The position numbers and the translations under genes were made by a program. The notes below the pieces were generated by a model. That model was not told where the DNA came from, did no database searches, and saw only the letters and a program-made list of their open reading frames with translations. Positions 7,907 to 15,836 of a stretch of 64,000 bases of DNA are shown piece by piece; position 1 is the stretch's first letter, and every line of letters starts with the position of its first letter. The DNA is from an uncultured Ruminococcus sp. Its GTDB lineage: Bacteria; Bacillota; Clostridia; Oscillospirales; Ruminococcaceae. Location: the NCBI GenBank assembly GCA_910579835.1, contig CAJTWQ010000001.1, positions 62,001 to 126,000 of the forward strand, in the 5' to 3' direction.

Positions 7907-9143
7907 AAAGCTTTCACGAAAGCAGAAAATCACTATGAACTGGTGGAAAAATCCTAAATACAGGGACTGCGACGCTATTATCTGCGATGGTGCAGTGAGA
8001 AGCGGAAAAACTCTTTCTATGTCGGTGGGTTTTGTTTTTTGGGCGTCCGCTGTTTTTGATGGCGGTTCCTTTGCACTATGCGGCAAGACGGTGACTTCTC
8101 TCAGAAGAAATGTTGTGGTTCCGCTTATGCCTGTTCTCAGGGAGTACGGCTTTATGTGCATTGAGAAGGTCAGCAGGAATTATATCGACATCACGTTTCT
8201 GGGAAAGACCAATCGTTTTTATCTGTTCGGCGGCAAGGACGAGGGTTCGGCTTCGCTGATACAGGGAATGACTCTTTCAGGCGTTTTTTTTGACGAGGCG
8301 GCTCTTATGCCAAGGTCGTTTGTGGAGCAGGCTCTGGCACGATGTTCGATCAGCGGCTCAAAGATGTGGTTTAACTGCAATCCTGACAATCCCTCCCACT
8401 GGTTCTACACTGAGTGGATAAAAAAAGCGGCGGAGAAAAAGGCTCTTTATCTCCATTTCACAATGGACGATAATCCGTCGCTTTCGGAAAAAATGAAAGA
8501 CCGTTATAAAAGGCTCTATTCCGGAGCTTTTTACGATCGCTTCGTGCTGGGCAGATGGACTGCGTCAGAGGGCGTTGTTTATCCCATGTTCAGCAGGGAG
8601 ACTCATGTTTTCAGCGGTGAGGTGCAGTGCGAAAGTTTTGTCATCTCTTGTGATTACGGCACGGTAAATCCGTCATCCTTCGGTCTGTGGGGACTCTGCG
8701 GCGGCGTCTGGCACCGCATAAAAGAATATTACTATTCTTCGAAAAGAGAGGGTGTATCGCGCACAGACGAGGAACATTATTCGGCTCTGGAGGAGCTGGC
8801 GGGGGAGAGAAAGATCTCACGGGTAATCGTTGATCCTTCTGCTGCAAGCTTTATCGAGTGTATCCGCAGGCACGGAAAATTCAGAGTCGTAAAGGCCGAC
8901 AACGATGTTGTCACGGGGATACGGCAGGTTAGCGCAGCGCTTAAACAGAACCGGTTGAAATTTCACGAATCCTGTAAGGATATTTTCAGGGAATTTCAGC
9001 TTTACCGCTGGAGCGAAAAGGCGGGAACGGACGCTCCGATAAAGGAGAACGATCACGCTATGGACGACATGAGGTATTTTGTTGCAGATATGTTTGCACA
9101 AGAGAAAAACGACGGCTTTTTCGCCGTATCTGTTTCACGGTAA
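7884..9143 (+). CDS. Phage terminase large subunit (terL)
   Basis: The 419-residue protein has both enzymatic halves. The ATPase half shows Walker A GAVRSGKT (residues 36-43) and Walker B GVFFDEAAL (about 135). The RNase H-like nuclease half has three acidic spots at expected places: CDYGTVNPSSFG (about 255), IVDPSAASF (about 315) and DHAMDDMRYF (about 393). All look intact, so it could cut and pump DNA into a prohead. The length suits the PBSX XtmB/terminase_6 group. An alternative start is ATG 7899. It is followed by the portal gene after 45 nt. Confidence 0.9.
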   Translation: MVTARMIKKLSRKQKITMNWWKNPKYRDCDAIICDGAVRSGKTLSMSVGFVFWASAVFDGGSFALCGKTVTSLRRNVVVPLMPVLREYGFMCIEKVSRNYIDITFLGKTNRFYLFGGKDEGSASLIQGMTLSGVFFDEAALMPRSFVEQALARCSISGSKMWFNCNPDNPSHWFYTEWIKKAAEKKALYLHFTMDDNPSLSEKMKDRYKRLYSGAFYDRFVLGRWTASEGVVYPMFSRETHVFSGEVQCESFVISCDYGTVNPSSFGLWGLCGGVWHRIKEYYYSSKREGVSRTDEEHYSALEELAGERKISRVIVDPSAASFIECIRRHGKFRVVKADNDVVTGIRQVSAALKQNRLKFHESCKDIFREFQLYRWSEKAGTDAPIKENDHAMDDMRYFVADMFAQEKNDGFFAVSVSR

Positions 9144-9188
9144 GATTTCTGAAAAGCACCGTTCAAATATCAAAATGAGGGAGGAAAA

Positions 9189-10328
9189 ATGAATTTTTTT
9201 AAATCAAAACGCAAAACTCCTGAACCGCCGCCGGGAATTGCCAGCGCCGACCGGAGCATACCGGGGAAAAGTACATTGCCGGCAGTGATAGAGCCACTTG
9301 AAGCGGAATTGTACGACAGGCTCAGGTACGCCGTTCCGGTGCTTGACGCGGCAATTATGAAAATAATCCGTCTTACCGGCGGATTTCAGATAGTATGCTC
9401 GGAGGAAAAATATCAGGAGCAGCTTGACCACTTCATACAAAGCGTTCCGGTCGGTCTTACAGGACGTTCCGTCGGTACTTTTACTGATAATTTTCTTGAC
9501 AGTTTGCTTACCTACGGCAGCGCTGTGGGGGAAATTGCCGCCGCTCCCGGAGAGGGACGGATCGCCGGTCTATGGAATGGGGATATAACAAAAATTCGGG
9601 TTGTTTCCGGTTCGGATCCTTTTTCCAGAGCCTATAGGGTACGTTGTTCCGACGGCGGAGAAAAGCCGGTCAGGTATCCTGAAAGGGTGCTTTATGCTTC
9701 GCTTATCGGAGGACATTCGCTGCTTCGGGGGCTTCCGGCGCTCAGCAGTATTCTTATGAGGATATATGAGTGTATCGGTCAGAATTTTGACCGTGCCGGA
9801 AACGTCCGCTATGCCATAACCTATAAGCCGTCGGGAGATACGGATATTATTCGCTCCAGAGAAAGAGCGCAGCAGATTGCCCGTGAATGGGCAGACGGAA
9901 TGAATTCCGCACGCTGCGGTCAGGTCAAGGATTTTGTGGCGGTCGGAGACGTGGATATAAAGGTGATAGGAGCTGAAAATCAGCTGTTTGACACCAATGT
10001 TCCCGTTCGACAGATTCTGGAGCAGCTTATTGCAAAGCTTTCCATACCGCCGTTTCTGCTTGGCCTTACCTGGAGCAGCACCGAGAGAATGTCGTCGCAG
10101 CAGGCGGATATTCTTACATCCGAGCTGGAATATTACAGGCGGCTTCTTACGCCTGTTATCAGTGAAATAGGAAACGCTTATCTCTGCTCTGTTGGCGCCG
10201 ATGCTTTTTGTACAGTGGAATGGGATAATATCAATCTTCAGGACGAATCTGTGCTTGCAGAGACAAGACTTAAAAACGCGCAGGCTCTTGAAATCGAAAC
10301 GAGACTCATGAAAGAGTCAAATAATTAA
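9189..10328 (+). CDS. Phage portal protein, HK97-like
   Basis: A 379-residue protein with an apparently complete portal fold. FTDNFLDSLLTYGSAVGEI and WNGDITKIRVV belong to the wing/stem region. The segment VRQILEQLIAKLSIPPFLLGL with the following SSTERMSSQQADILTSEL is the conserved portal core that leads into the crown. The portal forms the dodecameric channel through which TerL pumps DNA and to which the connectors attach. The start has GGGAGG 5 nt upstream. The next gene begins 16 nt after the stop. Confidence 0.88.
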   Translation: MNFFKSKRKTPEPPPGIASADRSIPGKSTLPAVIEPLEAELYDRLRYAVPVLDAAIMKIIRLTGGFQIVCSEEKYQEQLDHFIQSVPVGLTGRSVGTFTDNFLDSLLTYGSAVGEIAAAPGEGRIAGLWNGDITKIRVVSGSDPFSRAYRVRCSDGGEKPVRYPERVLYASLIGGHSLLRGLPALSSILMRIYECIGQNFDRAGNVRYAITYKPSGDTDIIRSRERAQQIAREWADGMNSARCGQVKDFVAVGDVDIKVIGAENQLFDTNVPVRQILEQLIAKLSIPPFLLGLTWSSTERMSSQQADILTSELEYYRRLLTPVISEIGNAYLCSVGADAFCTVEWDNINLQDESVLAETRLKNAQALEIETRLMKESNN

Positions 10329-10344
10329 TTTACGGAGGTATATT

Positions 10345-11301
10345 ATGTATAACGAAATCAGACTTGAAAAAGGACTTTACAATCTCAGCGGAAAATCATT
10401 TACTGCCGCTCTTGAGGAGCTTGATCCCTCCTCAGCCTACAGCGGTACTTCCCTTGAAAAGCTTGATGCCTTTGAGAGACAGCTCAAGCGCTTTAATATC
10501 AGAGTCAGCGGCTCTGGCTGCGACTGCGTGGAGAAGTTTTTTACATCAACCGAAACCGCTGTGCTTTTTCCGGAATTTGTAACGCGCTGTATCAGAAAAG
10601 GCTTTGACGAAACAGTGCTTTCATCTGTATGCGCCGCCAAGACTATCAGCAATTCCGGACAGTATCTGGGATGCGATCTGGACGATACGGCGGCATATGC
10701 CGTAACTGCTCAGACGGTTCAGCTTCCTGCCGCAACCGTTAAGGAGAGCGCATCGGCAGTGACTCTTGCTAAGTACGGCAGACTTATAAATGCGTCTTAC
10801 GAAGCTATTCGTCCCCAGAGGCTGGATGTTTTCGGCATTATGCTCAGAAGCATCGGCGTGAGACTTGCTCTCAGCGTTGCTAAAGAGGCGGCGTCAGTTC
10901 TGGCAGCCAGCGCTGTTCAAATCACTACTTCAAAACTTTCTTATGCCGATCTTGCCGCGCTTTACGGTAAGTTTGACTGTTTTGATATGACGACTGTTCT
11001 TGCATCGCCCGAAAATGCTTCGCTTATCGCTGCAATGGATCAACTCTCCGAATGCAAGGCGAATGCAGACGGAAAGATAGTTCTTCCCTTCGGTTCGGAG
11101 CTTGTTAAGACTTCGGCAGCGCCTGCAAACAAGATTATCGGTCTTGACAGGAATTTTGCACTTGAATTTATCACCAGCACTGATCTTGTTCTGGAAACTG
11201 ACAAGCTTATCGACCGTCAGCTCGATCAGATAACCGTTTCTATCGTCTGCGGATTCCGCAAGATCACCCCTGATGCTGTAAAGGTACTTGTTATCAGCTG
11301 A
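10345..11301 (+). CDS. Probable phage major capsid protein
   Basis: The 318-residue product looks like an HK97-fold capsid protein with little or no N-terminal scaffold domain. RLINASYEAIRPQRLDVFG and the following helix fit the spine helix region. The end FITSTDLVLETDKLIDRQLDQITVS followed by a short strand is typical of the A-domain end of phage capsid proteins of Firmicutes. It sits between portal and protease genes, with a clear GGAGG Shine-Dalgarno. Its position before the protease, rather than after it, is unusual. The family call rests on fold pattern and context. Confidence 0.72.
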   Translation: MYNEIRLEKGLYNLSGKSFTAALEELDPSSAYSGTSLEKLDAFERQLKRFNIRVSGSGCDCVEKFFTSTETAVLFPEFVTRCIRKGFDETVLSSVCAAKTISNSGQYLGCDLDDTAAYAVTAQTVQLPAATVKESASAVTLAKYGRLINASYEAIRPQRLDVFGIMLRSIGVRLALSVAKEAASVLAASAVQITTSKLSYADLAALYGKFDCFDMTTVLASPENASLIAAMDQLSECKANADGKIVLPFGSELVKTSAAPANKIIGLDRNFALEFITSTDLVLETDKLIDRQLDQITVSIVCGFRKITPDAVKVLVIS

Positions 11302-11367
11302 TAATTACAAGACTATCCCTCTGTTCCCGTAAAGGGTGCAGGGGGAGTTTTATGAAAGGAAAAGAAT

Positions 11368-12189
11368 ATGGATACTGAAATGCTTGAAAAGATCAACAAA
11401 TTTACACGACGTCCCCTTACAGAGGATGAAATATATACGTTCTCTGTTATTCTCTGCGACAATGATATTGACCGAGACGGTGAAAGGTTCTCTGACAAGG
11501 CTCTGGAAAGACTTGCGGAGCTTTTTGTGGGAAAGACCGGGATTTTCGATCATAATCCCAGCACGTCCAACCAGACTGCAAGGATTTTTAATACCGAGAT
11601 AATCACCGATGAGAGTCGCCTGACTAAAAACGGGGAGCCGTACAAATGCGTCAAGGCGCACGCCTATATGATCAGAACCGACAAAAACCGCAGTCTTATT
11701 TCGGAGATCGACGGCGGCATAAAAAAAGAAGTCAGCGTTTCCTGTTCGGCTGCAAAGAAAACGTGTTCTGTCTGCGGCTGTGAACTCTGTGCTCACACCG
11801 TGGGAAAAACATACGGAGGCAGAACTGCTCACAGAATTCTTGACGACATTACAGACGCTTATGAATGGAGCTTCGTCGCTGTTCCCGCGCAGGTCAATGC
11901 AGGAGTGACAAAAAAATTTTCCGGCGGGAGTACGGAAAGTCAGCCTGTTTCCGGTGATATTGACGAGGCGCAGGAGGAGCTGCGCCGTGATATACGCAAG
12001 CTTGCATATTTTAACGGAGGGCACTCGGCTGCGGATATAACTTCGGCTGCTGCAAGAACAATGAATACGTCTCAGCTTATAAACCTTAAAAAGTTTCTTG
12101 AAAAAAAATGTTTCGGCAGGGGAGTGGAGGTTCAGCTTGAGCCTGAAAACGAGACTGCCGGCGCTAACTCGGAATTTTCGCTTGGGTAG
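11368..12189 (+). CDS. Prohead protease-like protein with a Cys cluster
   Basis: This 273-residue protein resembles HK97/S78-type prohead proteases. DRDGERFSDKALERLAELF leads into GIFDHNPS with a candidate catalytic His at residue 62, and GGIKKEVSVSCS carries the candidate Ser (123 or 125). Between the catalytic region and the C-terminus there is a compact cluster of cysteines at about 133, 136, 138 and 141 (CSVCGCELC), a possible zinc knuckle not usual in this family. The C-terminal 90 residues (after DAYEWSFVAVPAQ) may act as a scaffold. It would mature the capsid. The gene lies after the capsid gene, unlike the usual portal-protease-capsid order. Confidence 0.7.
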   Translation: MDTEMLEKINKFTRRPLTEDEIYTFSVILCDNDIDRDGERFSDKALERLAELFVGKTGIFDHNPSTSNQTARIFNTEIITDESRLTKNGEPYKCVKAHAYMIRTDKNRSLISEIDGGIKKEVSVSCSAAKKTCSVCGCELCAHTVGKTYGGRTAHRILDDITDAYEWSFVAVPAQVNAGVTKKFSGGSTESQPVSGDIDEAQEELRRDIRKLAYFNGGHSAADITSAAARTMNTSQLINLKKFLEKKCFGRGVEVQLEPENETAGANSEFSLG

Positions 12190-12198
12190 GAGGTTTTC

Positions 12199-12546
12199 AT
12201 GAATATAGAATCGGTAAAAACTCTTTTTAAGCTTTTTTCCGGAGAGGAGGAGCTTGAAAAATATGCTCCGTTAATAGAGCTTGCCGTATCGGAAACGGAG
12301 AAAATGCTTTTGCCCGGCGCTGATCGCGGAGATATGCGCCTGTCGTTTCTCTGCGCAGCTTCTGCAAATCACCGTTTGCAGCAACTGAATTCTGCCCGTG
12401 ACAGAACCCGGGCGGCTTATGGCGGCAGGATGCTGACAGACAGTGCAAATCCTGTGTTAGCCCATTCGGAAAAGCTGCTTCGGGATTATCTGGAGCTTTG
12501 CAGTGATCTTATCATTCCGCAGACGTTTACATTTTTGGGTATATGA
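12199..12546 (+). CDS. Head-tail connector-like protein
   Basis: A mainly helical 115-residue protein. The pattern of three or four helices (EELEKYAPLIELAVSETEKML, LSFLCAASANHRLQQL, LAHSEKLLRDYLELC) is like gp6/gp15-type adaptor proteins that sit under the portal. It begins 9 nt after the protease gene with GTAGGAGG as ribosome binding site and ends just before the next gene. The assignment leans on size, predicted helices and position. Confidence 0.5.
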   Translation: MNIESVKTLFKLFSGEEELEKYAPLIELAVSETEKMLLPGADRGDMRLSFLCAASANHRLQQLNSARDRTRAAYGGRMLTDSANPVLAHSEKLLRDYLELCSDLIIPQTFTFLGI

Positions 12547-12556
12547 GGTGGATAAA

Positions 12557-12967
12557 ATGCTTGAAACTATAATAAACGCTGTAAAGGCAAAGCTTGAAGA
12601 ATGCGGAGCCGTTCCGGTCTACAGCGCATTTGACAATGTCCCTGCCGAAATGCGCAGCAAAGAAATTTTCACCGTGGTCGACATATGCTCTTTTGAGAGC
12701 AGCGCGCCAATTTATTCGCTTTATACGGTTTATATCCCATATAAGGCGGAAACCGAAATAAGGGTTACAGCTCCTGAAAGCTGTTCCATGAACATACTTT
12801 ACAGATACTGCGACAAATTTATCGGCGCGGCTGCCGCAGGGCTTTCCGGAATCAACGGCTCAATTAAGGGCATGACTGTGAAATATGATTCAAATATATG
12901 CCGCCTTGTACTTACGGCAAAATTATCGCTCAGCGGCATTATTAAAACAGAAAGGAGCGTCCAGTGA
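12557..12967 (+). CDS. Probable tail terminator / minor head-tail joining protein
   Basis: A 136-residue alpha/beta protein. The N-terminal helix MLETIINAVKAKLEE followed by strands, with FTVVDICSFESSAPIY and a central strand-rich part, matches the shape of tail terminator or stopper proteins in Firmicute phages. The ATG at 12557 follows GAGGTGG by 5 nt; upstream in-frame ATG 12503 lies inside the previous gene and lacks a site. Its GTGA overlap with the next gene shows translational coupling. Confidence 0.45.
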   Translation: MLETIINAVKAKLEECGAVPVYSAFDNVPAEMRSKEIFTVVDICSFESSAPIYSLYTVYIPYKAETEIRVTAPESCSMNILYRYCDKFIGAAAAGLSGINGSIKGMTVKYDSNICRLVLTAKLSLSGIIKTERSVQ

Positions 12968-13356
12968 ATTCGGTTACAACTATTACAGACCGTGAATCGG
13001 TTCCGGTAACTATCGGCTCGCTGACGATCTGGTGCGAAAGTTTCAAGGCGGCGGGCGTCCGCAGCTTCAGTGAGGAACCGCTTGTTTCTGGCGGCGGAAC
13101 AATAACCAATACATGCCCGAAAGCTATGAAACTGACCTTTGCCGGCAGAATATTTGTAAGTGACGGCAGTCTTGATTTTGTGAAAACGGCTTCTGATATG
13201 CTCCGCAGCGGTCAGAGCTTCACTATAGCCTACAGAGGACTGAATTTCAGCGGGTGCCGTGTGCAGTCATTTAATGCGGAGGATAAAGGAGAAGATTTTA
13301 TATATGGAGTGATTTCTCTTATTACTTCGGAAACTGTAGAGGAGGATGATTCATGA
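12964..13356 (+). CDS. Small beta-rich phage tail-like protein
   Basis: A 130-residue, strand-rich protein starting at GTG inside a GTGA overlap and ending in an ATGA overlap with the next gene. The sequence (VTIGSLTIWCESFK, LTFAGRIFVSD, FSGCRVQSFNAED) fits a compact beta-barrel such as a tail tube or baseplate component, in line with its neighbour, but no family is recognised with certainty. Cotranslation with the hub-like protein suggests that the two act together. Confidence 0.45.
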   Translation: MNSVTTITDRESVPVTIGSLTIWCESFKAAGVRSFSEEPLVSGGGTITNTCPKAMKLTFAGRIFVSDGSLDFVKTASDMLRSGQSFTIAYRGLNFSGCRVQSFNAEDKGEDFIYGVISLITSETVEEDDS

Positions 13357-14267
13357 CAGCAGGTATTATTGTGAAAAAGACGGATGGCACAATGCTTGCG
13401 GAGAATAAACTGCTTGGTTTCACATTCAGAAAAAACGCCTATCTTCCTTACACGCTATTTAATGCGCGGTTCTGTGCTAACGGAGAGGATTTTGAAAATT
13501 CGGCGGAGATATTTTTTTATATCGACGGAAAGCTTATTCATCACGGACTTATCGACAGCCTAAAAATGTCATATTCGTGCGGGAGCAGGATCGTTTCTTT
13601 GGTATCCCGAGGATTTACTTCGCTTCTTTGTCAGAATCAGATCGAGCCGGGCATGAAACTAAACATGACTTTTAATCAGCTTATGGACGATTTTTACTAT
13701 CTCCCCTATGTTACCCATGAGGACAATTCCGTTCAAACCGGTTACATTTATGTAAGCGGCAAAACGACTATGTGGGACGGCGTTGTGAATCTGTCATATA
13801 AATTCTGCGGCACATATCCGTATATAAGAGGCACGAACTGCGTCAGGATAACTCCTGTCAGCGATCCGTCCGGTTTTGCCTATACAGACGAACAGCTTTT
13901 GTGCCGCGGTTTTGCCATGAACGGCAAACGGCTGATAAGTCATTTTCATATGGCTGATATGGGGGGAGATTACAAATACGAGCTTGAGGATGCCGACGCA
14001 GCGGCATATGGTATAGTGCGCCATAAGTACAGCGAGCTTGATATGGAATTTTTATACGATCCGGACGAAGCACTTGCTTTTTATGATAAAATAGCCTCAA
14101 GGGCGCAGAAGGTCTTTTTGTGCAGCTACAACGGATATAACGGAGAAGATCTTTTCGATCTTGTAAGCTTTGGGAATATTAATTCCGAGCGGATCAAGGG
14201 TATTGAGATAAAAGGGACAACAAAGGGAGTAACAACAGAGATCAGCGTATATCACGATAAATTCTGA
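13353..14267 (+). CDS. Tail hub / late-control-D-like protein (XkdQ-like)
   Basis: The 304-residue protein looks like the hub proteins gpD, XkdQ and YqbQ of contractile tails. It has an N-terminal beta domain with FFYIDGKLIHHGLIDSLKMS, a central part (LCQNQIEPGMKLNMTFNQLM) and a C-terminal barrel ending KGIEIKGTTKGVTTEISVYH. In phage, this trimeric hub carries the spike. Sheath, tube, tape-measure and other baseplate genes are absent here, so either the particle has a minimal tail or this protein has been put to another use. Confidence 0.55.
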   Translation: MTAGIIVKKTDGTMLAENKLLGFTFRKNAYLPYTLFNARFCANGEDFENSAEIFFYIDGKLIHHGLIDSLKMSYSCGSRIVSLVSRGFTSLLCQNQIEPGMKLNMTFNQLMDDFYYLPYVTHEDNSVQTGYIYVSGKTTMWDGVVNLSYKFCGTYPYIRGTNCVRITPVSDPSGFAYTDEQLLCRGFAMNGKRLISHFHMADMGGDYKYELEDADAAAYGIVRHKYSELDMEFLYDPDEALAFYDKIASRAQKVFLCSYNGYNGEDLFDLVSFGNINSERIKGIEIKGTTKGVTTEISVYHDKF

Positions 14268-14298
14268 ATGGGCATATAATGACTCAGGAGGGCTTTGA

Positions 14299-14532
14299 AT
14301 GAATTATACAACAAATCTCAGCTCTCTCACAGAAGGAGAGAGCTGCCGTATCAGAGATCTGGCAATGACCGGAAAAATACGCAGCCGTCTTATGGATCTG
14401 GGGCTTACATCCGGAGCCGTGGTAGAATGTCTCCATATAAGCTCAGGCGGAGATCCTGCGGCATACCTTATCAGCGGCGCTGTTATTGCAATTCGCAGAT
14501 GCGATGCTGAAAATATAATAATCGCCCGATGA
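14299..14532 (+). CDS. Stand-alone FeoA-domain protein
   Basis: A 77-residue SH3-like protein with the FeoA signature: SLTEGESCRIRDLAMTGKIR, then RLMDLGLTSGAVVECLH, ending with IAIRRCDAENIII. FeoA normally modulates the ferrous iron channel FeoB, but no feoB is present. The gene starts 31 nt after the hub-like gene, with CAGGAGG as ribosome binding site, and shares its transcript with the phage-like cassette up to the terminator at 14538. It could be an iron-transport accessory that happens to be downstream, or a cassette part that uses the FeoA fold as an adaptor. Confidence 0.85.
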   Translation: MNYTTNLSSLTEGESCRIRDLAMTGKIRSRLMDLGLTSGAVVECLHISSGGDPAAYLISGAVIAIRRCDAENIIIAR

Positions 14533-14537
14533 AAATC

Positions 14538-14573
14538 AGCCGGCGCACCGTTTTTCAGGTGCGCCGGCTTTTT
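14538..14573 (+). terminator. Intrinsic terminator at the end of the phage-like cassette
   Basis: A perfect 12-bp GC-rich stem (14538-14549 with 14558-14569), an 8-nt loop and a T5 tract. The flanks (AAATCAG and CTGATTT) extend the symmetry, so it may also help stop transcription from the opposite side. Confidence 0.92.
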
Positions 14574-14648
14574 CTGATTTGTATTTTAAAGGAATACCGT
14601 TTTTAATGTCGGAGCTTGTGTATAAATCCTATAAGAACAGATTTTTGA

Positions 14649-15488
14649 TTATGCAGCGGGGAGAATGCTTATTTCACCGAGGAGATACATTCTAAGGATG
14701 CCTGCATCAATTTCTGTAACCGCGCCGTCCTTGAGCATATCAGCGGCTGCGATCTGTGCGCTTGTAAATTCCATTTTGCCGTTGAGGTAACGGTTCATGA
14801 GGATGAGGTCAAAGCTGTCAACGATACCGTCTGCATTGATGTCGCCGCAAATAACTTCGTTTTTGTCTTCTGCAATGTTGTCGTTCTCTTCAAAAGTCTT
14901 GGGAGTTGTATCGGGAATTACTTCCTCAAGGGGGAGCTTCTGGCCTTCTGCTTCATAACCCTCAGGGAAAGTTACGATCTCAGCAGCCCAGTACCATCTC
15001 TTTTCAGAGTCGGGATCAAAGTGTGCGCTTATACCAATGTGAGTTGCCTCCGGCTTTGTGATAATAGCCCAGTGACCTGCTGATTTTTTCCATGCATTGA
15101 AGATAGTGTTCGTATTAGCGCTGCCTCTGAGGAGAATCTCTCCGGCGTTTTCACAGTTGAGTGAAGAAGCGTCGATAGCTGTTGTAAATGATGTACCGTC
15201 GGGACGTGTGTGGCTGTAAGATTCATTAGAAGATGCAATTTCGGAAGCGCGAACTTCAGCGACCTTATTGAGTTCAGGAACGATGTAAAGCGGCTCAAGT
15301 CCGAGCTCAGCTCTTGCATTGTTGAATTTTGCAGCCATTTCCTCTGCGATTTTTTCAGCGTCAATTGTTGTAGAAGCGGAAGCCTCAGCAGCCTCAGCTT
15401 TGGGAGCGCTCATAAGATTGATGAAGCAGCCAGCTGCGATCACCATTGCGGACATTATTGTAACCATTTTTCTAAAAGTCTTTTTCAT
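14649..15488 (-). CDS. Secreted CAP-domain protein with C-terminal dockerin
   Basis: The 279-residue protein has a signal peptide of about 33 residues ending in AEAAEA, a CAP/SCP (PR-1-like) domain and a type I dockerin. CAP features are NNARAELGLEPL, SHTRPDGTSF, NCENAGEILL and the block KPEATHIGISAHFDPDS. The dockerin consists of GDINADGIVDSFDLILMNRY and a second, weaker repeat DMLKDGAVTEIDAGILRMYL, so the protein should dock on a cellulosomal cohesin. CAP proteins are secreted and bind lipids or act at the cell surface; the role here is unknown. A paralogue with the same architecture and a duplicated upstream region begins at 63277. Confidence 0.9.
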   Translation of the reverse strand: MKKTFRKMVTIMSAMVIAAGCFINLMSAPKAEAAEASASTTIDAEKIAEEMAAKFNNARAELGLEPLYIVPELNKVAEVRASEIASSNESYSHTRPDGTSFTTAIDASSLNCENAGEILLRGSANTNTIFNAWKKSAGHWAIITKPEATHIGISAHFDPDSEKRWYWAAEIVTFPEGYEAEGQKLPLEEVIPDTTPKTFEENDNIAEDKNEVICGDINADGIVDSFDLILMNRYLNGKMEFTSAQIAAADMLKDGAVTEIDAGILRMYLLGEISILPAA

Positions 15489-15680
15489 AACTACACCCTC
15501 TTGTATAATTTGGTAAACGATTTTTTGTTTTTATCGTTTACTCTCTGTAATCTTTCTGTGATTACATAATACCAAAAAACAAGGGAATGAGCAAGAAAAA
15601 AGATTGTTTTTCAGCAACATGCACAATACTTGTTGCCAATTTGCACATAAATAATTATACCATAAGTATATATACTTAAG
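15489..15680 (-). promoter_or_regulatory. Promoter and structured leader of the first CAP-dockerin gene (duplicated at 63090-63276)
   Basis: Reading on the minus strand: -35 TTGCTC (15589-15594), 17 bp, -10 TATTAT (15566-15571). An inverted repeat GTAATC/GATTAC (15547-15552 with 15560-15565) lies at the transcription start. A 9-bp hairpin, GTAAACGAT/ATCGTTTAC (15513-15521 with 15533-15541), lies ahead of the GAGGG ribosome binding site. The whole block is conserved, with compensating changes in the hairpin, upstream of the paralogue. The rest of this intergenic stretch (15680-15780) is AT-rich, with a short palindrome (AAGTATATATACTT) and no recognisable gene. Confidence 0.65.
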
Positions 15681-15783
15681 AGAAGAACAGAGGGAAAAAT
15701 TTGATTAATATTTCGTTCAAAAACGTCAAATTTTAGATATGTCGCTTTTGTGTATTAGTTAATTAATTCTAAAATAATAAAAA

Positions 15784-15826
15784 ATCCCCCCTGATTCATC
15801 CGAAAAAGGAGGATCAGGGGGATGAT
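15784..15826 (-). terminator. Terminator of the GH74 gene
   Basis: On the minus strand, 15809-15824 pairs with 15784-15801 (CCCCCTGAT...ATCAGGGGGG core) and is followed by ATTTTTT, directly after the stop codon of the GH74 gene. Confidence 0.8.
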
Positions 15827-15836
15827 TAAGCATTTA

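Noticed and set aside
7248..14649. Attachment-site repeats flanking the phage-like cassette
   Set aside because: No direct repeat longer than a few bases was recognised between the two flanks, and there is no tRNA gene at either side.
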